A stretch of 64,000 bases of DNA from positions 62,001 through 126,000 of the forward strand of contig CAVQOB010000003.1 in NCBI GenBank assembly GCA_963714325.1. Reading direction: 5' to 3'. This DNA comes from CAVQOB01 sp963714325 (GTDB lineage: Bacteria > Pseudomonadota > Alphaproteobacteria > Rhizobiales > Hyphomicrobiaceae). Each line of letters opens with the position of its first letter. The stretch's first letter is position 1. Below the pieces are notes generated by a model that worked only from the letters and a program-made list of their open reading frames with translations, made no database searches and had not been told where the DNA came from. Shown here piece after piece: positions 54,127-61,836 of this stretch. Both the position numbers and the translations under genes were made by a program.

Positions 54127-55246
54127 AGGGGTCCGCCGCATCGCGCAGTCCATCGCCGAGGAAGTTGAAGGCGAGAATGACGATCACCACGGGGATCGCA
54201 GAGAGCAGCAGCCACGGCGCGATGGCGAGTGACTGAATGTTCTGGGCGTCCTGCAGCAAGATGCCCCAGCTGATCGCCGGCGGGCGCAGGCCGAGACCGA
54301 GGAAACTCAGGCTCGTTTCTGAAATGATCATGGCTGGCAGCGCTAAGCTGACGGCGGCGATGATATGGCTGGTGAAGGAGGGCAGCATGTGCCGGAAAAT
54401 GATGCGCATGCGGCTGGCGCCCATCAACTCGGCGGCGACGACGAAATCCTCTTCACGCAGCGACAGGAAGCGGCCGCGGACGACGCGGGCGAGGTCGGTC
54501 CAGCCGATCAGCGAGATGATGAGGGTGATGGCAAAATAGACCTGTGCCGACGACCAGGTGTTCGGCAGGGCGGCTGCAAGGCCCATCCAGAGGGGTATGG
54601 TCGGGATCGATCGCACCAGCTCGATGAGGCGTTGGATCGCGGTGTCGACGGCGCCGCCGTAAAGGCCGGAGATGCCGCCGAACAGCACGCCGAGGAACAA
54701 GCTGATGGTGACGCCGGCGAGGCCGATGATGAGCGAGACCCGCGTCGCGACCATCAGACGCGACCACAGATCGCGGCCCTGCACGTCGGTTCCGAGCAGG
54801 AACAATCCGTTCTCCGGAACAGATGTATCAAAACTCAAGAGATGCCGGTTGGTTGGGAATAGTCCGAACAGGTTGTAGGCGTAGCCTTCCCCAAAAAAGT
54901 TCACATAGACCTTGCGGCTTTCGTCGGTGCGATAGACGAGTTTGAAGGACTTCATGTCGCGCAGGCCTTTAAGCCCGTAAACGTAGGGGCGGAAGGTGCC
55001 GTCGCTGTCGAACCAGGTGATGGACTGCGGCGGGATGTAGCCGCGGCGGGAGTTGCTCGCTTCGGGGTCGGCGTAGGCAAGGAAGTCGGCGAAGAGGGCG
55101 ATCAGATAGAACAGCGCGACGATGACAAGGCTGATGACGGCGAGCTTGTGCTTCTTGAAGCGCCACCAGATCAGCTGGCGCTGCGAAGCGACGGCGATCT
55201 TGTCTTCGGCGATGGCGCTGCTGGCATTCGTGGTGCTGGTGCTCAT
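54119..55246 (-). CDS. Oligopeptide ABC transporter permease (OppC)
   Basis: The protein has 375 residues from the ATG at 55246. An N-terminal membrane helix (AVISLVIVALFYLIALFADF) is followed by a long periplasmic loop with LFLLGTDVQGRDLWSRLMVA, the usual OppC entry motif, then five membrane helices with the EAA loop AAELMGASRMRIIFRHMLPS. It is separated from the OppB-type gene by 304 bases with an unusual inverted repeat pair, whereas the other genes of the operon overlap or nearly so. Confidence 0.93.
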   Translation of the reverse strand: MSTSTTNASSAIAEDKIAVASQRQLIWWRFKKHKLAVISLVIVALFYLIALFADFLAYADPEASNSRRGYIPPQSITWFDSDGTFRPYVYGLKGLRDMKSFKLVYRTDESRKVYVNFFGEGYAYNLFGLFPTNRHLLSFDTSVPENGLFLLGTDVQGRDLWSRLMVATRVSLIIGLAGVTISLFLGVLFGGISGLYGGAVDTAIQRLIELVRSIPTIPLWMGLAAALPNTWSSAQVYFAITLIISLIGWTDLARVVRGRFLSLREEDFVVAAELMGASRMRIIFRHMLPSFTSHIIAAVSLALPAMIISETSLSFLGLGLRPPAISWGILLQDAQNIQSLAIAPWLLLSAIPVVIVILAFNFLGDGLRDAADPYG

Positions 55247-55299
55247 GGGGCGTGCCAAAACGAAAGCGTGGGTACACTCGAAGTCAAGGCGCCACGTTG

Positions 55300-55494
55300 C
55301 GTCATGGCCGCGTCATCGCGCAGCGATGCTCCGCATCGACGGCGGCCACCCAAGCGTGTCTGCTTGGCGGATTTCGACACCACAGGTTCTAGAAGGGACT
55401 TCACCCCGGCATGAGATATGCGGCCTTGTTCGGGCATGGTTGGGTGGCCGCCGTCGTGCCGAAGGCGCGCTTCCAGCGCGACGCGGCCATGACG
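55300..55494. repeat. Inverted pair of about 53-bp repeats between oppB- and oppC-type genes
   Basis: Copy A (55300-55352) starts CGTCATGGCCGCGTC and ends CGACGGCGGCCACCCA. Copy B (55441-55494) is the reverse complement with the same 15- and 16-base ends but a different centre. The centre of copy A contains the small hairpin CATCGC-GCA-GCGATG. Conserved ends with variable centres suggest a mobile or recombining palindromic element, or a structured RNA. The rest of the 304-bp gap holds no gene. Confidence 0.65.
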
Positions 55495-55550
55495 GGACGT
55501 CGGACGCGTTGCCCGCATGCTCCTCAACAAATGTCGCGCGCCGTATTCGT

Positions 55551-56546
55551 TCATCCCTGGTCCACCTGATGACGAATGCGCGGATCGATCCACATCAGCA
55601 CGAGATCGGAGATGAAGGTGCCGACGACGGTCAGGAGACCAAGCAGCAGCACGATGGTTCCGGCCAGGTACATATCCTGGGCAATGAGAGCGCTGAGCAA
55701 CACGGGGCCAACCGTCGGCAGGCTCATGACGAGGCTGATGATGATGCTGCCGGAGACCAGATAGGGAAACAGATAGGCGAGCGTCGAGGCGAAGGGATTG
55801 AGGGCGGCGCGCACCGGGTACTTCATGATGACGTGCATCTCGCTCAGGCCCTTGGCGCGGGCGGTGACGACGTAGGGCTTGCGCAGTTCGTCGAGCAGAT
55901 TGGCGCGCATGATGCGGATCAGCTGGGCTGTGCCGGCGATGGCGAGGATCAGGGCCGGCAGCGGCAAGTGCCACATCAAGTCGTAGATCTTCGGCCAACC
56001 CCAGGGCGCGATTTCCATCTCGGCGGAGAAGAGCCCGCCGACGTTGGCGCCGAACAGGCGAAAGGAGCCGTAGAGGATGATCAACGCCAGAAGGAAATTC
56101 GGCACGGCAAGACCGATGAAACCCAGAAGCGTGAAGGCATAGTCGCCGAACGAATACTGGCGGACAGCGGAATAGATGCCAATCGGCAGTGCCAACCCCC
56201 AGGTCAGCAGCAATGCTGCGAACGACAGGATGACGGTCATCCAGAGGCGGTCACCGAGGACCTCGGCGACCGGGCGCTGCCACTCCATCGATTTACCGAA
56301 ATCGCCCTTGAGGATGCGACCCATCCATTTCATGTATTGGACGATGTAGGGCTGATCGAGGCCGTAGAGGTTGCGTAGGTTCTGTGCTTCCGCCGCCGAG
56401 ACCGACGAGCCGGTCGAGGAGAGGCGCGCGATATAGGCATCGACAAAGTCGCCGGGTGGCAACTGGATGATGACGAACGACAGCACCGTGATCGCCCACA
56501 TAGTGGCAACCGCAAGCAGCAGTCGGTGGATGATGAAGGAGAGCAT
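55551..56546 (-). CDS. Oligopeptide ABC transporter permease (OppB)
   Basis: The protein has 331 residues with six membrane helices, starting MLSFIIHRLLLAVATMWAIT. The OppB/DppB motif YGLDQPYIVQYMKWM is followed by a periplasmic loop. The EAA loop TARAKGLSEMHVIMKYPVRA is near residue 235. The final helices contain VLLLGLLTVVGTFISDLVLM. It lies between the binding-protein gene and the OppC-type gene. Confidence 0.93.
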   Translation of the reverse strand: MLSFIIHRLLLAVATMWAITVLSFVIIQLPPGDFVDAYIARLSSTGSSVSAAEAQNLRNLYGLDQPYIVQYMKWMGRILKGDFGKSMEWQRPVAEVLGDRLWMTVILSFAALLLTWGLALPIGIYSAVRQYSFGDYAFTLLGFIGLAVPNFLLALIILYGSFRLFGANVGGLFSAEMEIAPWGWPKIYDLMWHLPLPALILAIAGTAQLIRIMRANLLDELRKPYVVTARAKGLSEMHVIMKYPVRAALNPFASTLAYLFPYLVSGSIIISLVMSLPTVGPVLLSALIAQDMYLAGTIVLLLGLLTVVGTFISDLVLMWIDPRIRHQVDQG

Positions 56547-56572
56547 GGGGGTACTCGATCGGTGCGGCTTGT

Positions 56573-56700
56573 CTTCTCCCCGTTACGACGGGGAGAAGGT
56601 GGCCGTAGGCCGGATGAGGGGCGGCAACCAAACGCCGGACACGTGGCTACTCCTCACCTGCCCTGCGGGCATCGTCTCCCCGCAAAGCGCGGGGAGAGGG
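56573..56700. repeat. Two CTCCCC palindromes between binding-protein and OppB-type genes
   Basis: The first is an 11-bp perfect stem (CTTCTCCCCGT at 56573-56583, complement at 56588-56598) with a TACG loop. The second has CTCCCCGC at 56676-56683 paired with GCGGGGAG at 56689-56696. They belong to the same dispersed family as those at 17281 and 61130. In this 179-bp gap they may protect the binding-protein mRNA. Confidence 0.55.
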
Positions 56701-56725
56701 AAGTCGACTTCCTTACCACTCCCGC

Positions 56726-58777
56726 TCACTCCTTATAAAACCACGTCTCGGGATGCGAACCGCCGGGGGTTCGGCAATGCTGAGCGATGCAGGCGCGCGA
56801 GGGGATGTTGCCGAGCTTGTTGTTGGCAATGCGTACGCCCATCAAGGCCGGCGATTGGCCGACGATGCCGATGCCGTATTGCTGGTCGACCAGGATCTTC
56901 CAGATTTCGTGCGCGATCTTGACCCGTTCCTCGGTCTGCTTGCTGCCAGCCGACTTGTAGAGTTCGAGGATCTTCTTGATGTTTGGATCGGTCGGTTCGC
57001 GACCCTGCTTGCCGTCCGACGAGTACCAGGCGGCGAATTCCGGGCCCATGAAGGCTTCGGTCGGATCGACCCAGACGGCGTGGCGCGGGAACAGGTAGAT
57101 GATCTCGGTGCCGCCGTTGGTCCACATCATGATGTGGTGCTCGTTGTTGCGGGTTCGCGTGAAGGCGAGGTTGCGCTCCATTTCCTTGGCTTCGGCCCAG
57201 ACGCCGATCTTGCGCCACTGTTGCGCGATCATTTCGCCGTGCGCCGGCCAGGGCATGAAGGCCTTGACTGCCTGCAACTGGATGCGCAGGCGCTCGCCGT
57301 TGTCGGTGCGAACGCGGAAGCCTTCGCTGTCCTTCTTGGTCAGGCCGATCTTGTCGAGCAAGGCGTTGGCCTGGGCGAGGTCGAGTGTCGAATATTTCGT
57401 GCGCCACTCCTTGCCGGGGAAGTAGGGGCTGTCTTCGCCAGGCACTGCCGAGCCGGGTGTACCGACGCCGAGCCAGAAGGTTTCGTTCAACTGGTTGCGA
57501 TCGATACCCATCGACAGCGCGCGGCGGAAGTCGGCGTTGGTCAGCCACTTGGCGATTTCGGGATCGGCCTTGAAGCTCTGGTTGATCTGCAGCACGGTAT
57601 CGGCGCCGTTGATCGCGGTGTCGAGGCGGACAGTATAGTTGCCCTTCTTCTGGTTCTCGATGATCACCGGCAACTTGCCGAGATCGATGTGGCGTTCCTG
57701 CAGGTCATACTCGCCAGCGATGGCGCGCAGGTTCAGGATTTCAGTGTCCTGTGCCAGTGTCATAACGATGCGATCGATGTAGGGCAGCTGATTGCCGGCG
57801 GTGTCGACGGCGTAATAGAAGGGATTGCGTTCGAGGACCCAGGTCGGAGTGTTGACCGGGCGGGTTGTGCGCCAGGGGCCAAGCACGGGCACGTCGACGT
57901 TCAGCGACCAATCTTTCTTGAAGTGGATCAGCTTGACCCAGTTCTCGTAGCCTTCCTTCTTGGCGACCTCGTTGACGGCTTCGGCAGACGAGTATTTGGG
58001 CAGGAATTGCTTGAGATAGTGCTTGGGAGCGTAGGCGCCGAACGTGTTGCCCTGGCTCTGGCGGACGGCCTGGCCGCCGCCGATCTGCGTATCGCCGGCA
58101 AGCAGGTCGTAGAACAAGAAGTTCGGGTCATCGAAGACGAACTGCACGGTCGTCTCGTCGATCTTGACGACCTTGCCCGGCTTGCCGTTGACGCTCATGT
58201 CGGGAATTGCCGTCGGCACGATTTCCTTGTTGCCGTAGAGGTCCTCGAACCAGAAGACGAAGTCGTCGGCGGTGAACGGGGCGCCGTCCGACCACTTCAT
58301 GCCCTTGCGCAGGTTGATGGTGTAGACCTTGCCGTCGGCACTCATGTCGACGGCTTTCGCCACGCTCGGTACAATCTTGGTGCCGGTGTGATCCCAGAAC
58401 AGGAGCTTGTCGGAGGCGTTGATGCGGTTACCGTTCTCGACGTCGCCGGGGCCAGTGAAGCCGCGCCGCCAGGTGCCGCCGTATTTTCCGACTGAATGGA
58501 CGGGCTTGATGACCATCGGTTCGGCGGGGATGCGATCCTTGACCGCCGGCAGCTTGCCCTGCTTGACCAGTTCGGCCAGTTGCGGGGCTTCCTGGAATGC
58601 TTTTGGGATGGCAGCCGGGTCGCCCATCACGACGGCGCCCTCAGGTTTGCCGACGAGGCCGGATTGAGCGATGCTGTTGCTGGCCTGCTGGGCGAAACTG
58701 GTATGACTTGATACTGGCAACGATAAAGTCAGCGCGAATACGCTGGCGACAATCGCGCGTTGCGATCCCTTGAGCAT
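56726..58777 (-). CDS. Peptide ABC transporter substrate-binding protein (family 5)
   Basis: The protein has 683 residues with an N-terminal signal peptide (IVASVFALTLSLPVSSHTSF) probably cleaved after FAQQ. The SBP family 5 core includes YTINLRKGMKWSDGAPFTAD, DDFVFWFEDLYGNKEIVPTA and WRTTRPVNTPTWVLERNPFY, and later FRRALSMGIDRNQLNETFWL. It is longer than the usual 530-residue DppA, like the large peptide-binding proteins of alphaproteobacteria. It is the first gene of the importer operon. A long opposite-strand frame over most of it is a shadow. Confidence 0.93.
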   Translation of the reverse strand: MLKGSQRAIVASVFALTLSLPVSSHTSFAQQASNSIAQSGLVGKPEGAVVMGDPAAIPKAFQEAPQLAELVKQGKLPAVKDRIPAEPMVIKPVHSVGKYGGTWRRGFTGPGDVENGNRINASDKLLFWDHTGTKIVPSVAKAVDMSADGKVYTINLRKGMKWSDGAPFTADDFVFWFEDLYGNKEIVPTAIPDMSVNGKPGKVVKIDETTVQFVFDDPNFLFYDLLAGDTQIGGGQAVRQSQGNTFGAYAPKHYLKQFLPKYSSAEAVNEVAKKEGYENWVKLIHFKKDWSLNVDVPVLGPWRTTRPVNTPTWVLERNPFYYAVDTAGNQLPYIDRIVMTLAQDTEILNLRAIAGEYDLQERHIDLGKLPVIIENQKKGNYTVRLDTAINGADTVLQINQSFKADPEIAKWLTNADFRRALSMGIDRNQLNETFWLGVGTPGSAVPGEDSPYFPGKEWRTKYSTLDLAQANALLDKIGLTKKDSEGFRVRTDNGERLRIQLQAVKAFMPWPAHGEMIAQQWRKIGVWAEAKEMERNLAFTRTRNNEHHIMMWTNGGTEIIYLFPRHAVWVDPTEAFMGPEFAAWYSSDGKQGREPTDPNIKKILELYKSAGSKQTEERVKIAHEIWKILVDQQYGIGIVGQSPALMGVRIANNKLGNIPSRACIAQHCRTPGGSHPETWFYKE

Positions 58778-59158
58778 TGTTCCATCCCACTTATTGTTTC
58801 GATTATCGATCAGATCGTCAGCGCGATCTTTGGCGTCGCATCATGATCGGCCTGCCAGGGTGTGTCCACTGGCAAAACCTCATGTTGTCCAATGGCCAGT
58901 CTAGTGATAGGGGCTGGGGCAACGCAATGGCACAATCGGCGACGGTTGCGCGCTAGGCGCATAATCGGGTGCACATTTGGTCATTCGAGGCGCTCCATGA
59001 TGGTTTCAGGCCGCACTTGCGGGGTGATCCGACGCTGGATTTACTTCGGAACCCCGGGGGCTCGTAAGACCTTGTTAAGCTGCCCGGCATTAAATGTGGG
59101 AGGGTTGCGCGCGGATCGTGAATGACCATGGTTCGATCGTCAGGCCGCCCAGCCTCGC
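58778..59158. other. Divergent intergenic region (peptide importer / response regulator)
   Basis: No gene is seen in these 381 bases. The region should contain the promoter of the importer operon (AT-richer at 58788-58812) and that of the response-regulator gene. Short frames here have no family features. Confidence 0.4.
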
Positions 59159-59205
59159 AAATGTGGCCAGGAAATGTGGCCAGGAAATGTGGCCAGGAAA
59201 TGTGG
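59159..59205 (+). repeat. 13-bp tandem repeat in the leader of the response-regulator gene
   Basis: The unit AAATGTGGCCAGG is repeated three times exactly (59159-59197), followed by a partial copy AAATGTGG, ending 1 base before the start codon at 59207. Each unit holds AGG followed by AAATG, so it duplicates a ribosome-binding site and an ATG. Copy-number change would move or add starts in different frames. Confidence 0.8.
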
Positions 59206-59206
59206 A

Positions 59207-59677
59207 ATGTCCCAACTCCGCACCATCGCGACGCCGGCTCGTCGAGCACTCGTTGCCGAGGATGATCCGATCCTGGCTGATGTCGTCGGCTACATTCTGG
59301 AAGAAGCCGGATTTGCCATCGTGTTGGTTTCGGATGGAGTAACGGCGCAACGGCGACTGGCGGAGTGCGACTTTGACGTTGCCATTCTCGATGTCAACAT
59401 GCCTGGCGTCAATGGTCTCGATGTTGTCGCCGGAGCGCGTGCCGGTATTCGCAATGCGACGATCCCGATCATTGTCATGACCGGTCAGAACGATAATGCG
59501 ACGACGTTGAGGGCTTATAAGAGCGGGGCGACGTCGTTCGTGTCCAAGCCGATCGACTGGCAGGAGTTCAGCCGCACGGTGCAACTGATCGTGCGTGGCG
59601 CCGAACAGCGCGCCGAAGAAGCCGAAACGCTGCAGATCATGCGCGGCTGGCTCGACCGTGCAGGCAAGGTGACTTGA
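59207..59677 (+). CDS. Single-domain response regulator (CheY-like receiver)
   Basis: The protein has 156 residues from the ATG at 59207. The receiver-domain residues are in place: acidic pair at Asp19-Asp20, phosphoacceptor Asp62 in AILDVNMPG, Thr92 in IVMTGQ and Lys114 in SFVSKPID. The C-terminal roughly 35 residues (RTVQLIVRGAEQRAEEAETL) are helical with no DNA-binding domain. No histidine kinase is adjacent, so it is an orphan whose partner is unknown. The tandem repeat in its leader could tune its translation. Confidence 0.9.
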   Translation: MSQLRTIATPARRALVAEDDPILADVVGYILEEAGFAIVLVSDGVTAQRRLAECDFDVAILDVNMPGVNGLDVVAGARAGIRNATIPIIVMTGQNDNATTLRAYKSGATSFVSKPIDWQEFSRTVQLIVRGAEQRAEEAETLQIMRGWLDRAGKVT

Positions 59678-59749
59678 CACTGTTGCTGATGCGGTGGCCA
59701 TCACCGTGCGGACGGTTCGCTTTTTTGGGGCTGGACGGTGTCGTTTTGG

Positions 59750-59989
59750 TCAGGCGGCGCTTGGTGTGAACCCGACCTTGACGACCAGCGCTTGGACGGC
59801 TGCCAGATTGGTGACGCCGGCAACAGTCACAAGTTTTGAGACGGGGTCGGCATGGACCTTGGCCGCTGGGATGGCTTTGGTGATGGTCTCGGCGCAGTAG
59901 GCGCAGGTCACGTCAGCGACTTTGAATATCAGACCGTCTGCCGGGGCCGTGGTGTCTGGCTGCTGAGGTTGGCTCGAACCGCCGCGCAT
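59750..59989 (-). CDS. Heavy-metal-associated (HMA) domain protein, copper-chaperone-like
   Basis: The protein has 79 residues. The ferredoxin-like HMA fold carries the metal-binding motif TCAYCAETI (Cys29 and Cys32), with the rest of the fold as AKVHADPVSKLVTVAGVTNL and ALVVKVGFTPSAA. The N-terminal 18 residues are low-complexity and polar. It is convergent in position with a copper-ATPase remnant whose frame begins at its start codon, suggesting the remains of a copper-resistance locus. It may deliver or sequester Cu(I). Confidence 0.88.
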   Translation of the reverse strand: MRGGSSQPQQPDTTAPADGLIFKVADVTCAYCAETITKAIPAAKVHADPVSKLVTVAGVTNLAAVQALVVKVGFTPSAA

Positions 59990-60473
59990 GCCTCAACTCC
60001 GTGATTTAGGCTGCCGCATCGGCAACGGTACGGATATCGCCATCGAGAGCGCCGATGCGGTGCTGATGTCGGGCAACCTGCGCCATATGGCGAATGCGAT
60101 CGCGCTGTCGCAGGCGACGGTCGGCAATATCCGGCAAAATCTGTTCTGGGCGTTCGCCTACAACGTGGTGTTGATCCCGGTGGCGGCTGGCGCTCTCTAT
60201 CCGGTGTTCGGCATCGTTCTGTCGCCGGTTTATGCCGGGTTCGCGATGGCGCTGTCGAGTGTCAGTGTCGTTTCCAATGCCTTGCGCTTGCGTTGGTTCA
60301 CGCCGCCGCTGCCGGCTGAGGCTGCGCCGATGCAACTGCAAACACAGCTAACGCCGCAGGTCATATGGCCTCGGCGTTTTGCTTTAAATTCAGGGACCGG
60401 GGCGGCGGAGCCGATGCGATCTCTGCTTGCGGCAAGCTCGCCGCGCCGGTTGGCACTTTGCTTGGCCCTTTAG
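59988..60473 (+). pseudogene. Copper-translocating P-type ATPase, C-terminal fragment
   Basis: Only the end of a CopA-type ATPase is present: GNGTDIAIESADAVLMSGNL (the GDG-type hinge region end), ATVGNIRQNLFWAFAYNVVL and LYPVFGIVLSPVYAGFAMAL, followed by ALRLRWFTPPLP. The actuator, P-loop and CPC channel parts are missing upstream, where the HMA gene lies on the other strand. From about 60371 the frame runs into an 82-bp repeat. It is a truncated gene. Confidence 0.8.
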
Positions 60474-60765
60474 CTGCCCACCAGCAGCCGGGCCTGGGCA
60501 ACCGGAGGCGCCAAGAAAAGCGGCCGCGTGCCGGGGACCCATCGTGCCACAACCGCGACGTTCGAGATTGTTGCACGATGGGTCCCGGGACAAGCCCTGG
60601 GATGTCAGTGGAATTTTGTGCGCGACCAGAGCGAATGCGAGGCAAGCGCGGTGCAATGATCTTAATCGCCGCATGCTTTCGCATCGGCGTTTTGCTTTAA
60701 ATTCAGGGACCGGGGCGGCGGAGCCGATGCGATCTCTGCTTGCGGCAAACTCGCCGCGCCGGTTG
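60371..60765. repeat. 82-bp direct repeat, two copies
   Basis: Copies at 60371-60452 and 60684-60765 agree at 81 of 82 positions and start TCGGCGTTTTGCTTTAAATT. The first forms the new 3' end of the copper-ATPase remnant. They are 313 bases apart. A related GC-rich motif (GGGCAACCGAAGGCGC-like) follows each copy. They may be part of an uncharacterised dispersed repeat family. Confidence 0.8.
60534..60586. repeat. 14-bp perfect inverted repeat
   Basis: GGGACCCATCGTGC at 60534-60547 and its complement GCACGATGGGTCCC at 60573-60586 are separated by 25 bases. It lies between the two 82-bp repeats, in sequence without genes. Confidence 0.65.
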
Positions 60766-61836
60766 CCTTGTGGGCAACTGAAGGCGCAAGCAAAAAGCCT
60801 GGCGCGAATTCGACGGCCACGCGACCGCCCCGTTTGCTGCAAGGGTTTTGCCAGAGATCTGTCCCCTTGAAGGACCCACCGTGCGATCGACACGATGTCG
60901 CTCGGTGTCTACCTTGCGGCACATCCGAACACTTCAGACTGACCGGAGCGCGTTGCTCGTCCGAGGTACCTTCTTGCAACGCCCGGTCCGGGGAAACGAG
61001 ACGACCCTCGCACCGCCCCTGATGTGAACCGGGATGCGAGAGAGTATGCCAGAAATCAAAAATCGCGTCCCCTAGGTACTTACCTAGGTTGACAGGATTT
61101 GGCGGGACATGGTGAACGGCGGGATCTTCCCTCTCCCCGTTTTTCACGGGGAGAGGATCCCCGCAGGGGAGGTGAGGGGCGGCGACGCGGTTGCTGGTGG
61201 GCAACCGAAGCGCAACGAAAAGAGCGCGTGAGAGGCAGCCGCGTGCCGCGTTGCCGCCCTCACCCTCGGGACAAGCCCGAGGGCATGCCCTGACCCTCTC
61301 CGCATTCGCAAACGCTTATGGGGAGAGGGAAGATCGCGGCGGGTGACACTGTGCTTGGCGCTTCGGTTGCCCGCGCTGCAACCGGGTTTGGATATCTGAA
61401 GGCGCCCGCGCCGGGTGGTCGCTCGTGCGCCCCAAAAAGTGTGTGGCGGTTTTTGGATAAGGCGCACGAGCCAGCGGAAGCGTGGGCAACCGAAGGCGCC
61501 CGCGCCGGGTGGTCGCTCGTGCGCCCCAAAAAGTGTTTGGCGGTTTTTGGATAAGGCGCACGAGCCAGCGGAAGAGTGGGCAACCGAAGGCGCCCGCGCC
61601 GGTTGGCACTGGGCAACCGAAGGCGCAAGAATAAAGTGCGCGCGAGCCTTTGCCACTCGCAAACGGGTAAAGGTCCCGTGTCTGCACAGCAGAACGTCGC
61701 TCGCGCTTCGTTCTGCAGTGCGCACGGGATGGCGGGTGTGCGCGCGCCGAGCGCCAGCGCGGTTGCGGGTGGGTGTCCGAAGCGCAATGAGAGAGAACCG
61801 GTTGGGGCTAACAGAAGAAGTGCGATTGCTGTTTGA
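60766..61836. other. Repeat-rich non-coding block
   Basis: No gene is supported in this stretch of about 1.07 kb. It holds a palindrome CCTAGGTACTTACCTAGG (61071-61088), a CTCCCC stem-loop (CCTCTCCCCGT at 61130-61140 and its complement at 61146-61156), the 94-bp tandem hairpin array (61398 on) and several copies of a motif close to GGGCAACCGAAGGCGC (about 60773, 61197, 61484, 61578, 61612). Long frames exist on both strands but reflect the GC-rich repeats. Confidence 0.55.
61398..61611. repeat. 94-bp tandem repeat of a hairpin unit (two full copies and a partial third)
   Basis: Units start with GAAGGCGCC at 61398, 61492 and 61586, a spacing of exactly 94. Each full unit contains the inverted repeat GCTCGTGCGCC ... 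GGCGCACGAGC and, inside it, CCAAAAA ... TTTTTGG, giving a long bulged stem-loop. The third copy is cut after about 20 bases. The two full copies differ at only a few positions. Confidence 0.75.

Noticed and set aside
56753..58495. A 580-residue open frame on the plus strand opposite the peptide-binding-protein gene
   Set aside because: It mirrors the codon pattern of the real gene, has no start signal or motif and overlaps it completely.
61398..61611. A CRISPR-like array
   Set aside because: The whole 94-base unit repeats without unique spacers, and no cas gene is present.
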